A model generated the notes under the pieces. It was not told the DNA's origin, searched no databases, and saw nothing but the letters and a program-made list of their open reading frames with translations. The translations under genes and the position numbers were made by a program. A stretch of 64,000 bases of DNA from JACJWR01 sp963842975 (GTDB taxonomy: Bacteria; Actinomycetota; Actinomycetes; S36-B12; UBA10799). Positions 53,140 to 62,468 of the stretch are shown here, piece by piece (position 1 is the stretch's first letter; each line of letters starts with the position of its first letter). The stretch covers positions 1 through 64,000 of the forward strand of contig CAWJIH010000012.1 of assembly GCA_963842975.1 (NCBI GenBank), written 5' to 3'.

Positions 53140-54943
53140 GTGTCCGGACTCACCCGACGTGGATTTCTCGGGCTGACGGCTGCGCTGGCGGCATCCTTCA
53201 GCGTGCCCCAAACCGCCTTGGCGCGGGTGTTGAACGAGCCCCTCGCACCGGCGGATGTGCCGACCACGCTGCGGCAGACTGATTTTGCAGCGCAGTGTCG
53301 CGCAGAGCAAGTTCTATCGGACGCTCACAACTGGCCCCGGCGAAGACTTCGCCGTCCGCACCGACCTTGTCGCCGCAGAGCCCGCGGCCGAGCGTGTCGC
53401 CGCCCGGCGATCAATCGCCTACGTCGGGCACACCTCGGATATCCACATCATCGACGCGCAAACCCCAGCCTGGCTTGATCCGGTAGCTGAGTTTGATTTC
53501 ACCTTGCTGCCGGGGGTGTGCCGGCCGCAGGAGACGATGTCGGTGCACGTTCAGGGCGCCATGATCCAGGCGCTCGCCGACGTCGCCGACAGCCCCGTCA
53601 CCGGCGCGCCGATGCTCGCCCTGCTCAACACCGGCGACAACTCCGATCGACTGTCGAACCTGGAACTCCGTTGGTACATCGACCTCTTCGACGGAAAGTC
53701 AGTGACTCCGAACAGCGGCGACCCCAACCGCTATGAAGGCCCGCAGGCGTGGCCGGAAGTCACCTACGCCTATCACCCCGACGACCCGAGCAACGACCCC
53801 TACGGTCAGTACGGGTTCCCCACCATCACCGGCCTGCTCGAGGCGGTCGTCACCAGCGAAGTCGACTCCCCCGGGTCCCCGGCGCCGTGGTACACCGTCT
53901 ACGGCAACCACGACGTCACCCTCAACGGCACCTTTGGTGTGGACGAGTCGATACGCAACCTGGCCACCGGTGGCCAGCGGGGTTACGCCTTCCCCGGGTT
54001 CGCCTCAGACCTTTTCCGAGGGATGGCAACCGACGTCAGCCCGGCCACCCGATTGTTCAACAATGTCCGCCAGCAGCTGGGAATGAACCCCGGATTCAAG
54101 CGGGTGACGGCCGATCCGGCTCGGACGATCCTCGACGGCATCGACTTCATGAGGCAACACCTCGACAGCCCGGATCTGCCTGGACCGGTTGGGCATGGCT
54201 TCACCCAGGAGAACGTCGACAACAAGACGACGTACTGGAAGGCCGACATCGGTCCCGGGTTGCGCATCTTCGGCCTGGACACCTGCAACCAGGTGTTGGG
54301 GGCGGACGGCGCGGTGCCGCAGAGCCAGTTCGACTGGCTGGAGGCCGAGTTGGCGCAGGTGGTGGAGGAAGGCAAACTGGCGATCATCCTTAGCCACCAC
54401 AACAGCCTCACGCTGGAGAACACCGCACAAAACGTATTCAACCCCGGCGAACCCCTCATCCATGCCGAGGAGTTCATCGACATGCTCCTGAAGTACCCGA
54501 ACATGGTTGCGTGGTTCAACGGGCACACCCACATCAACACGATCCAGGCCCATGCCCGCGAAAGCGGCGTCGGCGGCTTCTGGGAGATCACCACCGCGTC
54601 CTGCATCGACTATCCGCAACAGTCGCAGGTGGTGGACATCGTCGACAACCGCGATGGCTCAATGTCGCTGTTCTGCGTGACCTTGGATCATGCGTCCCCG
54701 CCGGAGTGGCGCGAGGGTGATTTCTCGCAGGTGGGGATCGCCTCACTCAGCCGCGAATTGGCTTCCAACGACTGGACGGCCGACCCGCTAATGCGCCGGG
54801 GATCGCCACTGGACCGCAACGTCGAGTTGCTGCTGCCCTCGCCATTCGACCTGTCCCGGATCTCCGACGCCGACCTTGAGCGGGCCTACGGCGAAAGCAC
54901 CGCGCGAAGGATGGCCATGACCCAGGAAGGAGGCGCCGCATGA
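53140..54943 (+). CDS. Tat-exported metallophosphoesterase (TIGR03767-like), frameshifted
   Basis: About 600 residues when repaired. The N-terminus LTRRGFLGLTAALAAS is a twin-arginine signal. The calcineurin-like domain has GHTSDIHIID, LLNTGDNSD, VYGNHD, ILSHHNS and WFNGHTHIN, all the metal ligands expected. The length, and the insertions between GDN and GNHD, fit the actinobacterial TIGR03767 (PPA1498-type) group. The frame breaks at the TTT run 53283-53285: RQTDF in one frame continues as LQRSVAQSKFYRTL in the next. The GTG start has AAAGGAG. First gene of a three-gene operon. Confidence 0.8.
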
Positions 54944-55356
54944 GGCGCTTTGGGATGACTGTTGCGGCCGCGGCTTGTGCCGCCGCCGTCACCATCACGG
55001 GCTGCTCGCAGGTCGCACAACTTCGACCCGTCGCCGGAGATGCCCTCATTACTTTGCGCACGGTGACGATCGACACTGTGTTGGACTCCGGCGGCACTTT
55101 CAAGACCGTTCCGGCGTGCAGCGCCGATGGCGAAAATCTCTCCTGTGAAGGGCTCACCAGCGACGGTCAGGCAGTTCTGAGTGAAGGTCAGAAGCTGACG
55201 AAGGTGGAAATCCCGAGTGAGTTCGCCGACCAGGTGCCCGGTTGGGCCAAGGACACCGACAGCTTCGTGGTCGCGAAAGTGACAGTTGGGCAGGACGTGC
55301 TCTACAACGGAGTTGCCATCGAGCTCCTCGACGAGACCGGGAGGACGGACCAGTGA
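54940..55356 (+). CDS. Small lipoprotein of the phosphoesterase operon
   Basis: 138 residues. Signal segment with lipobox ITGCS (Cys near residue 22), then a beta-rich domain with two further cysteines (VPACSAD, LSCEGL). No family recognised. It overlaps both neighbours by four bases (ATGA before, GTGA after), so all three proteins are made together. It may sit with the exported phosphoesterase at the membrane. Confidence 0.68.
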   Translation: MRRFGMTVAAAACAAAVTITGCSQVAQLRPVAGDALITLRTVTIDTVLDSGGTFKTVPACSADGENLSCEGLTSDGQAVLSEGQKLTKVEIPSEFADQVPGWAKDTDSFVVAKVTVGQDVLYNGVAIELLDETGRTDQ

Positions 55357-56055
55357 GCGACCTCAAGGCCGAGCAGGCGCCGGTGCGGCGCACGGCATCG
55401 GAAAAGCCCAAACGTTTCGGATTCTCCGCGCTGGTGACTGGGTTTGCCCGGATGTGGCGTGGATTCCTGCCCGTGATCGTCATTGTGCTGGTCAACGCGC
55501 TGGTGCAGGCGCTATTGACGTTCTGGAATCCCCAGGTTGGAGTTGAGCTTCTCGTACGTGGTCGCGTTTGTGATCTCCGCAGCGATGCTGATTGTCTGGC
55601 TGGCAGTGCTTGCTCGGACGGCGCTCACGGCGGTCGACACCAAGGTGGGTCTGTCCGAGGCCTTCGCTGCCGCGGTACCTGTGTTGGGCCGATTCGCGAT
55701 CTGGGTCGTGGTGCAGTGGGTGTTGATCCTGATTGGTTTCCTGATCTTCCCTCTGCTTGGCATTCTGATCGGCGTGCTCACCGCGTTCGTCCCGCTGGCT
55801 GCCGCAGATGGGCAAGGGAATCCGTTCGCAGCGAACTTTCGCGCTATCAAGGATCGTCCCGGCCGTTGGCTGATCACCAGCGTGATCTTCCTGGTGCTGG
55901 CGGCGGTTCTGCTGGTGCTCAGTGCAGTGAACGTCTTCTTCATCCACGGGACCGTCGCGTCGTTCATCTTCTGGCTGGTGATCGGGCTGGTTGCCAGTTG
56001 GCTGCTCACCGCCTACGCCGCGATTTACCGCAGCACCCGGGTCGGCCGGGCCTAG
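55353..56055 (+). CDS. Multi-pass membrane protein, frameshifted
   Basis: About 233 residues when repaired. A polar N-terminus (residues 1-30) precedes about five hydrophobic segments: FLPVIVIVLVNALVQALL, VVAFVISAAMLIVWLAVLA, IWVVVQWVLILIGFLIFP, WLITSVIFLVLAAVLLVL and FIFWLVIGLVASWLLTAY. The frame breaks near 55530-55541, between FWNPQV and ELSFSYVVAF. There is some likeness to DUF7847/YciC-type glycerophosphoryl-domain membrane proteins, but I do not assign it firmly. Last gene of the operon. Confidence 0.6.
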
Positions 56056-56080
56056 GCCTGAGGCCGGGCCTAGGCCTGAG
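56045..56080. repeat. 18-bp perfect tandem repeat with palindromic core
   Basis: GCCGGGCCTAGGCCTGAG occurs twice in tandem (56045-56062 and 56063-56080). Each copy contains the self-complementary GGCCTAGGCC, and the first copy contains the stop codon of the membrane protein gene. It separates convergent genes, so it may help end transcription both ways. Confidence 0.75.
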
Positions 56081-56091
56081 CACCGTTGGGG

Positions 56092-56943
56092 TTACCGCGG
56101 GAGTCGGGTGAGGGAAACCTCGACGCCGAGCGATTCTGAATGACCGCCGGCGTAGATGCCCTTCAAAGGGCTCACGTCGGAGTAGTCGCGGCCTCGCGCC
56201 ACGATCACATGACCCACCCCGACAACCCGGCCGTTGGTGGGATCCAGACCGTGCCATTCGCCGTCCCAGACCTCCACCCACGCGTGGGATTCGCCGGTCA
56301 CTCGCTCGCCGATTTCGCCGCTGCCGGTGTAAAGGTAACCCGAGACATACCGCGCCGGAATCCCAAGCGGGCGCAACAGCGACAGGGTCACATGGGTGAA
56401 GTCTTGACACACGCCAACCCCATTGGCCCACGCCTCCGAGGCGGTGGTGAACACATTGGTTGATCCCGGGGTGTAGCGCATTTGCTGTTCCACCGCGGTA
56501 ACCGCGGCCTGAATCGCCTGCGCTGGGCGCTCGTAGGCAGCCAACTCGGCCAGCAGATCGGCTCGCGACGGATCGGCGCGGGCGTCGTCGACGTAGGTGC
56601 TCGGGCGCAGGAATTCGCACCAAGCGTCGGTCACTGACTCATCTGCTAGGTCGGTCCACGTGATGCTGGACTCCACCGGGGTGGTCTGCGAGGTCTCCAC
56701 CACCGAACTCGACGTGACGTCTAGCACCGTGTGGGGTTCGTGCAGGTCGAAGGCCTCGACGGTGGTGCCCCAGTAGTCGGTGTACGTCTGCACCCGGGCG
56801 GACGGATTCACCCGCAACTCGTGCGCGATCAGCAACTGTCCACCGCCGTCCGCCGGTGTCATGCGGGTCTCGTTGAAGGACGCAGACACCGGTTTGGTGT
56901 AGCGCAGCCCGGTGTGGTGGGACACCTTCAGCCGCCAACTCAT
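56092..56943 (-). CDS. Transglutaminase-like protein (BTLCP/SCP1.201 type)
   Basis: 283 residues. The N-terminal bacterial transglutaminase-like domain begins WRLKVSHHTGLRYTKPVSASFNETRMTP, followed by the catalytic core. GVGVCQDFTHVTL gives Cys, GESHAWVEVW gives His, and GLDPTNG gives Asp. It is usually encoded with an alpha-E protein and a circularly permuted ATP-grasp protein, as here. The trio is thought to make or process a peptide-like compound. The ATG at 56943 shares one base with the stop of the alpha-E gene. Confidence 0.9.
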   Translation of the reverse strand: MSWRLKVSHHTGLRYTKPVSASFNETRMTPADGGGQLLIAHELRVNPSARVQTYTDYWGTTVEAFDLHEPHTVLDVTSSSVVETSQTTPVESSITWTDLADESVTDAWCEFLRPSTYVDDARADPSRADLLAELAAYERPAQAIQAAVTAVEQQMRYTPGSTNVFTTASEAWANGVGVCQDFTHVTLSLLRPLGIPARYVSGYLYTGSGEIGERVTGESHAWVEVWDGEWHGLDPTNGRVVGVGHVIVARGRDYSDVSPLKGIYAGGHSESLGVEVSLTRLPR

Positions 56944-57866
56944 CAGTGACTCCATACCGTTGTCCCCACTTGCCGGAAGAAGGCATCCGAAACTTCCATG
57001 CCCGCTTGGGTGGAACTGACTAGCCCGCTCTCGGCCATTGCGTCCACCGTCGCCGGATCCGGTGAAGAGGACGAGAACTCCAGGGCGCTTCGGAGCAAAC
57101 CCACGGTGCGCAGCAGCCGACCCGTACCGTCCTCGGAACCTTGACTCTCGAGCGCCCGGACTGTGTCCTCGGCGATTCGGGAGGATCCCAGCATGGACCT
57201 GGGGAACAACGGATCGAGCACCAGGAAACCGCGGACTTGCTCGCCGCTCATCGGGTTCCGGCCGCGTAGGAACGCGTGCAGCCCACCGGTCGCGCGCAGC
57301 ATTGCCACCGGTCCTGATTCGGGCCACATCAACTCGTGGTGCACGGCCAGGAGCCGGGCCGTCATGTCGATGCGTTCCAGCGTGCGGCCGAGCCGCAGGA
57401 ACAGATAGCCCTCATCGCGGGGGGAGGTCCAGTCGATCACCCCATGGACCACGGCAAGGCGCTCCAACACGCCGTGCAGCAGCACCCCGGGGCTTCGGAT
57501 GTCTGGCTTGCTCACGGCCAGCGAGAGTCGCATGTCGACGCTGTTGAGGGCTTCGAAGACGTCGGCCGAAAGCGCATCGCGAATCGCACGTGCGTTCTCT
57601 CGGGCAGCGTGGACTGCGCCGCTGACGGTGCTGGGGTCCTCGGGATCACCCAGGACCACCCGGACGAGCTCCGCCGGCGTGAATTCGGTGTTTGCCTCCT
57701 CGGGCAGCATCAAGGCGTCGAGCAGCACCCGAGCGCCACGTTCCGGCGTGACTCGCTTGTCTTCCACAATCAACTGGTGGTGTTCAGCGAGGAGCCGCGC
57801 GCTGGCCTCGGACCGCTCTACGTATCGGCCGATCCAGTAGAAACTCTCGGCCAGCCGGCTCAGCAT
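56943..57866 (-). CDS. Alpha-E domain protein
   Basis: 307-residue all-helical protein of the Alpha-E (DUF403) family: MLSRLAESFYWIGRYVERSE is the family N-terminus. LRLGRTLERIDMTARLL and FLVLDPLFPRSM are further hallmarks. It is always linked to the ATP-grasp partner, whose gene it overlaps by seven bases here. No catalytic residues are known. Confidence 0.9.
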   Translation of the reverse strand: MLSRLAESFYWIGRYVERSEASARLLAEHHQLIVEDKRVTPERGARVLLDALMLPEEANTEFTPAELVRVVLGDPEDPSTVSGAVHAARENARAIRDALSADVFEALNSVDMRLSLAVSKPDIRSPGVLLHGVLERLAVVHGVIDWTSPRDEGYLFLRLGRTLERIDMTARLLAVHHELMWPESGPVAMLRATGGLHAFLRGRNPMSGEQVRGFLVLDPLFPRSMLGSSRIAEDTVRALESQGSEDGTGRLLRTVGLLRSALEFSSSSPDPATVDAMAESGLVSSTQAGMEVSDAFFRQVGTTVWSH

Positions 57867-59530
57867 GCCGGTTCACCTCCGTCCACCTGGACCCGCGCTT
57901 CGGGTTGGGCCTGTTGCTGTTGCTGTTCGGACTGCTGGCGCATGCGCTCCTCGGAAATACGGGGGCCAGTTTCTCGCCATCCGGGCTGCCGCCGGTACCG
58001 ACGGTCGATTCCGATGAATCCTTCTGCCGTGCCATCTGCCACCGCGGGCCCGGGCTCGGCGGAGATTCCACCCTGGCCGTCGTCAAGCACCCACGTGTCT
58101 TTCGATCCGCCACCTTGCGAGGAGTTCACCACCAAGGAGCCCTTCCGGAGGGCGACCCGGGTGAGCCCGCCAGGCAGCACCCACACCCGTTCGCCGTCGT
58201 TGACTGCGAACGGTCGCAAGTCCACGTGGCGCGGCTCGATGGATCCTTCACCCACCGCGCTGGGGGAGGTCGAGAGGGTCAGCACCGGTTGGGCCACCCA
58301 GGCTCGGGGGCTCTCCTTGATCGAAACCGCCACCTGGGCCAGTTCGTCATCACTGGCCTGGTGGCCCATGACTAGGCCGTAGCCACCTGAGCCATCGACT
58401 GGTTTGAGCACCATGGAGTCCAGCCGATCCAGGACGTATTCGCGGACTTCCCGGTCCTGTAGGTCGTACGTGGGGACGTTCGGCAGGATGGGCTTTTCCC
58501 CCAAGTAGTACTCGATGATCTTGGGTACGTATGGATACAGCGCCTTGTCGTCGGCGACGCCGTTGCCAATCGCATTCGCGATGGTCACGGTGCCGGCTCG
58601 GGCGGCGTTGAGGATCCCTGGGACGCCCAATAGCGACTGGGGGCGAAAATGCACCGGATCCAGGTATTCGTCGTCGATCCGGCGGTAGATCACATGTACC
58701 TGCCGCGGTCCTTGGGTGGTGCGCATGAACACGCTGCCCTCGCGACAGAAAAGGTCGCGGCCTTCGACCAACTCGGTTCCCATGCGACGGGCCAGGAAAG
58801 CGTGCTCGAAGTGAGCCGAGTTGTGCACGCCAGGTGTGAGTACCACCACCGTCGGATCCGGGACCCCGTGTGGGCCCGCACTCACCAGCGAGGCGAATAG
58901 CCGTTCGGGGTATTCCGAGATAGCCCGCACCCGCTGGGTGGGGAAGAGCTCGGGCACCACATGCGCGAGCGTGCGGCGGTTCTCCAAGACGTAGGAGACT
59001 CCCGATGGGTTGCGCAGGTTGTCTTCAAGGACCCGGATGGTGCCTTCTTGGTCGCGCACCAAGTCGACGCCGGCCACATGAATGCGTACTCCGTTTGGCG
59101 GATGGAAGCCGTGCGCCGCCCGGTGGTAGTGCGCCGATGATGTCACCAGAGCCTTGGGCACGATTCGCTCGGAGAGGATCTGGCCAAGGCCGTAGACATC
59201 GTCGAGGAACATCTCCAAGGCACGGATCCGCTGTCCCACCCCGGCGTCGATGGTGCGCCACTCTTCCGCGGCGATCACCCGGGGGATGAGATCCATCGGG
59301 AGTGGCCGCTCCCGACCGCTCAGGGTGAAAGTTATGCCCTGTGCTGTGAGGTGGCTATCGCGAACTCTGCCCCGTTCGCGCAGGCCTTCGGGTCCGAGTG
59401 CTCGAAGGGCCGACTCCAAATGCTCAAGGCCACTTCGGGGGCGGCCTTCCACGTCATACATCTCGTCGTATGCCCCGGGTGTTGGCGAATAACCCGGGTA
59501 CGGAGTGAGGAGTTGGTTCTCAGTGCTCAT
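57860..59530 (-). CDS. Circularly permuted ATP-grasp protein
   Basis: 556 residues. Family N-terminus AYDEMYDVEGRPRSGLEHLE, GITFTLSG, then GVRIHVAGVDLVRDQEG and RVLEDNLRNPSGVSYVLENR. ATP-grasp elements appear in permuted order, with VLKPVDGSGGYGLVMG and IEPRHVDLRPFAV. The C-terminal tail is Gln-rich (a run of glutamines near residue 540). It probably forms peptide-like bonds in concert with the two downstream genes. The ATG at 59530 is chosen; the frame is open to 60037, but that part is antisense to the FAD gene. Confidence 0.9.
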   Translation of the reverse strand: MSTENQLLTPYPGYSPTPGAYDEMYDVEGRPRSGLEHLESALRALGPEGLRERGRVRDSHLTAQGITFTLSGRERPLPMDLIPRVIAAEEWRTIDAGVGQRIRALEMFLDDVYGLGQILSERIVPKALVTSSAHYHRAAHGFHPPNGVRIHVAGVDLVRDQEGTIRVLEDNLRNPSGVSYVLENRRTLAHVVPELFPTQRVRAISEYPERLFASLVSAGPHGVPDPTVVVLTPGVHNSAHFEHAFLARRMGTELVEGRDLFCREGSVFMRTTQGPRQVHVIYRRIDDEYLDPVHFRPQSLLGVPGILNAARAGTVTIANAIGNGVADDKALYPYVPKIIEYYLGEKPILPNVPTYDLQDREVREYVLDRLDSMVLKPVDGSGGYGLVMGHQASDDELAQVAVSIKESPRAWVAQPVLTLSTSPSAVGEGSIEPRHVDLRPFAVNDGERVWVLPGGLTRVALRKGSLVVNSSQGGGSKDTWVLDDGQGGISAEPGPAVADGTAEGFIGIDRRYRRQPGWRETGPRISEERMRQQSEQQQQQAQPEARVQVDGGEPAC

Positions 59531-59795
59531 TCGGCGGCTCCCTACGGAACCGGTGCGGACGCGGGCGTCGGTTCCTAGCGTCCTAACATTAGCGCCGTGC
59601 CGCCCGCCTTCACGACCTCGTGGGGAGGAATGAAACACAACCGTCACATGGGCCGCCGCAATTGACTCGCCGGTTACATCGGAGTCATCGGTTTCAGTAA
59701 CTGTGGCCGCAGCGGCTGGGGAAGCGCTACATTGCCAAGAAGTCAACGCGGGCGGTGGAGAAGGGCTAGAGGAGCAGGCGTGGAGCGTAAGCAGT
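59531..59795. other. Divergent promoter region
   Basis: 265 bases between the start of the ATP-grasp operon (minus strand) and the FAD oxidoreductase gene (plus strand). No gene, repeat or clear hairpin is seen. It must hold both promoters; I could not place their boxes with confidence. Confidence 0.4.
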
Positions 59796-61187
59796 ATGCA
59801 GTTGGCGCCGCACTTGCCGCCAGGCGTGCGCGAGCGATACCAGCGCCGCGTGGCTGAAGTGCTGGCGATGTATCGTGCGATCCCGCCGGGGTCGCCGGTT
59901 CGCTTGGCGAAGCAGACATCAAACCTCTTCCGCGTCCGCGCGCCATCGACCGCTCCGGGTTTGGATGTTTCCCAGTTCACCGGTGTCCTGGCCGTGGACC
60001 CTGTCGCCAGGACCGCAGACGTGCTCGGCATGACCACCTACGAGGACCTCGTTGCGGTCACCTTGCGTGCTGGCTTGATGCCGCTGGTGGTCCCACAGCT
60101 GAAAACCATCACGCTCGGTGGGGCCGTGACCGGTCTGGGAATCGAGTCATCGTCTTTCCATGCTGGATTGCCGCACGAATCGGTGCGCGAGATGGACATC
60201 CTCACCGGCTCTGGCGAAGTCGTCACGGCCCGCCCGGACAATGAACACGCCGATCTCTTCTTCGGGTTCCCCAATTCCTACGGCACGCTCGGGTACGCCC
60301 TGCGCCTCACCATCGATCTCGCGCCCGTTGCCCCGTATGTGGAACTCGAACATGTGCGTTTCCACACCGCTGAGGACGTGGCCGCTGCCATGCAGCAGAT
60401 CGCCGATACCCGTACCTATGCAGGCCGGGAGGTCGACTTCTGTGATGGGACCGTGTTCTCCCCCGGGGAGCTCTACCTCACCCTGGGTCGGTGGGTTGAG
60501 CAGGCGCCGTATGTGAGCGACTACACCGGAAACAGCATCTACTACCGATCGGTTGCTGCGCGGCATCGCGACTACCTCTCGGCGGCGGACTACATCTGGC
60601 GCTGGGACTCCGATTGGTTCTGGTGTTCAGCAGGGGTCGGCGCGCAGAACCCATGGTTGCGCCCGCTGATTCCGCGCCGCTATCTGCGATCCGACACCTA
60701 CTTCAAGATCGTCAACTTTGCTCGCCGCAAAGGCCTCGTCGCGCGGTGGGATGCGGCCCGCGGGAAACCTGCGAGGGAGTATGTGATCCAGGACGTTGAG
60801 GTGCCAGTGAGTCGGCTCGGTGAGTTCCTGGAGTTCTTCCACGCCGAAGTCGGGATCTTGCCGGTCTGGTTGTGCCCGCTGCGACAGCGTGACCCGTCCA
60901 GACGCTGGGATCTCTATGTCATGGAGCCGGACACGGTTTACGTTAACGTTGGATTTTGGGCTAGCGTCGAGATCGCCCCCGGTAGGGTCGAGGGTGACGT
61001 CAACCGTGCAATCGAACGGGAGGTGGAGCGACTTGGCGGGCGAAAGTCGCTCTATTCGACGAGCTACTACCCGCCCGAGGAGTTCTGGGGGATCTACAAC
61101 GGGGAGGCGTATGCCGACCTCAAGAATCGATACGACCCAGAGTCACGACTGTTGGATCTGTACGCCAAATGCGTGGCTGGGAGGTAA
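59796..61187 (+). CDS. tmsA: FAD-binding oxidoreductase, TmsA/BfaA-like
   Basis: 463 residues. FAD_binding_4 domain of the DHCR24/Dwarf1 type: TSNLFRVR, VLAVDPVARTADVLGMTTYEDLVAVTL, and the flavin loop LKTITLGGAVTGLGIESSSF. The C-terminus ends YDPESRLLDLYAKCV. In actinobacteria this enzyme reduces the 10-methylene fatty acid made by its methyltransferase partner to the 10-methyl form (tuberculostearic acid pathway). The methyltransferase gene follows six bases downstream. The ATG at 59796 begins the conserved region. Confidence 0.82.
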   Translation: MQLAPHLPPGVRERYQRRVAEVLAMYRAIPPGSPVRLAKQTSNLFRVRAPSTAPGLDVSQFTGVLAVDPVARTADVLGMTTYEDLVAVTLRAGLMPLVVPQLKTITLGGAVTGLGIESSSFHAGLPHESVREMDILTGSGEVVTARPDNEHADLFFGFPNSYGTLGYALRLTIDLAPVAPYVELEHVRFHTAEDVAAAMQQIADTRTYAGREVDFCDGTVFSPGELYLTLGRWVEQAPYVSDYTGNSIYYRSVAARHRDYLSAADYIWRWDSDWFWCSAGVGAQNPWLRPLIPRRYLRSDTYFKIVNFARRKGLVARWDAARGKPAREYVIQDVEVPVSRLGEFLEFFHAEVGILPVWLCPLRQRDPSRRWDLYVMEPDTVYVNVGFWASVEIAPGRVEGDVNRAIEREVERLGGRKSLYSTSYYPPEEFWGIYNGEAYADLKNRYDPESRLLDLYAKCVAGR

Positions 61188-61193
61188 CTGACG

Positions 61194-62426
61194 ATGAAGA
61201 TCGCCGAAGCGATTGCCCTGGTACTCGGACCCGACAGTCGAGTGGCGGTGCGCGCGTATGACAACAGCGAAGCTGGCCCAACCGATCCGTTGGCCACCAT
61301 GGTGCTGCGCAATCCCACCGCGCTGCAGTACATGGTGACGGCCCCCAGCGATCTTGGTCTGGCGCGGGCCTACGTGACCGGTGCCATCGATGTGGAGGGC
61401 GACCTCCGGCAGGCAGTCACGGAATTGGCCCAGGTCGACCCAAAGCGGCTGAGTCCGGCCGATTTCGTGGCCATCGGGCGGACAGTGGGGCTCAAGCACG
61501 TACGCCGACCACCGATCCCGCCGCAGGAGGTTCGGATGAGTGGCCTGCGTCGCCACACCAAAAGACGCGACGCGGCCGCGATCTCGCACCACTATGACGT
61601 CTCCAACGGGTTCTACCAGCAGATACTCGGCCCTTCCATGGCTTACACCTGCGCGGTCTTCCCAACGCCGGACGCCACCTTGGAACAAGCCCAGGAGTTC
61701 AAGTTCGACCTCGTGTGTCGCAAACTTGGCCTCCAGCCAGGAATGCGCCTGCTTGATGTCGGCTGTGGTTGGGGAGGTATGGCGGTTCATGCAGCCCGGG
61801 AATACGGGGCAGCCGTCACCGCAGTGACCCTTTCGCGGCAGCAGGCCGACTACGGGGCCAAATTAGTGGCCGAGTTGGGGCTGTCCAACTTGGTGGAAGT
61901 CCGGCACGGCGACTACCGCGATGTTGCTGAAACCGGCTTTGATCGGGTCTCCTCCATCGGGCTGACCGAACACATCGGCTACCGCAACTACCCCGCCTAC
62001 TTCGCTTTCCTGCTCAGCAAACTCAACCCGGAAGGTCGACTGCTCAACCACACCATCACGCGCAACGACGGCACTCAGCGGGCAAAATCGGGTGGCTTCA
62101 TCAACCGCTACATCTTCCCCGATGGCGAACTGGCTGGGCCGGCGCAGGTGATGGGGGCGATGAACGATGCGGGCTTCGAGATCCAACATGAGGAGAATTT
62201 TCGCCTGCATTACGCCGAGACCTTGCACCGTTGGTCCGACAACCTCATGGCCGACTGGGAAGGCGCGGTGGCCGAAGTCGGCATGCTCAAGGCCCGCACG
62301 TGGCGGCTCTACCTCACGTTCTCGCGCGTCGGCTTCGAGATCAACCGGATCCAACTTCACCAGTTCCTGGGCACCGTGACGACCGCTGCCGGTGAGTCCG
62401 GCTACCCCTGGCGGCACGAGTTCTAA
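61194..62426 (+). CDS. tmsB: Cyclopropane-fatty-acid-synthase-type methyltransferase, TmsB/BfaB-like
   Basis: 410 residues. N-terminal lipid-binding domain (LRNPTALQYMVTAPSDLGLARAYV), then SHHYDVSNGFYQQILGPSMAYTCAVF (CFA signature), SAM motif LLDVGCGWGGMAVHAA, VTLSRQQADYG and SIGLTEHIG. It methylates the double bond of oleoyl chains in phospholipids. Pairing with the FAD reductase points to 10-methylstearate rather than cyclopropane products. Confidence 0.85.
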   Translation: MKIAEAIALVLGPDSRVAVRAYDNSEAGPTDPLATMVLRNPTALQYMVTAPSDLGLARAYVTGAIDVEGDLRQAVTELAQVDPKRLSPADFVAIGRTVGLKHVRRPPIPPQEVRMSGLRRHTKRRDAAAISHHYDVSNGFYQQILGPSMAYTCAVFPTPDATLEQAQEFKFDLVCRKLGLQPGMRLLDVGCGWGGMAVHAAREYGAAVTAVTLSRQQADYGAKLVAELGLSNLVEVRHGDYRDVAETGFDRVSSIGLTEHIGYRNYPAYFAFLLSKLNPEGRLLNHTITRNDGTQRAKSGGFINRYIFPDGELAGPAQVMGAMNDAGFEIQHEENFRLHYAETLHRWSDNLMADWEGAVAEVGMLKARTWRLYLTFSRVGFEINRIQLHQFLGTVTTAAGESGYPWRHEF

Positions 62427-62468
62427 CTAGCCCGCAAGCAGGCTGAGCACGACCGGGCGGTTCGGTGG

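Noticed and set aside
56944..57327. Extension of the transglutaminase-like gene upstream to 57327
   Set aside because: It would overlap the well-supported alpha-E gene by about 380 bases. The ATG at 56943 begins the family N-terminus and touches the alpha-E stop.
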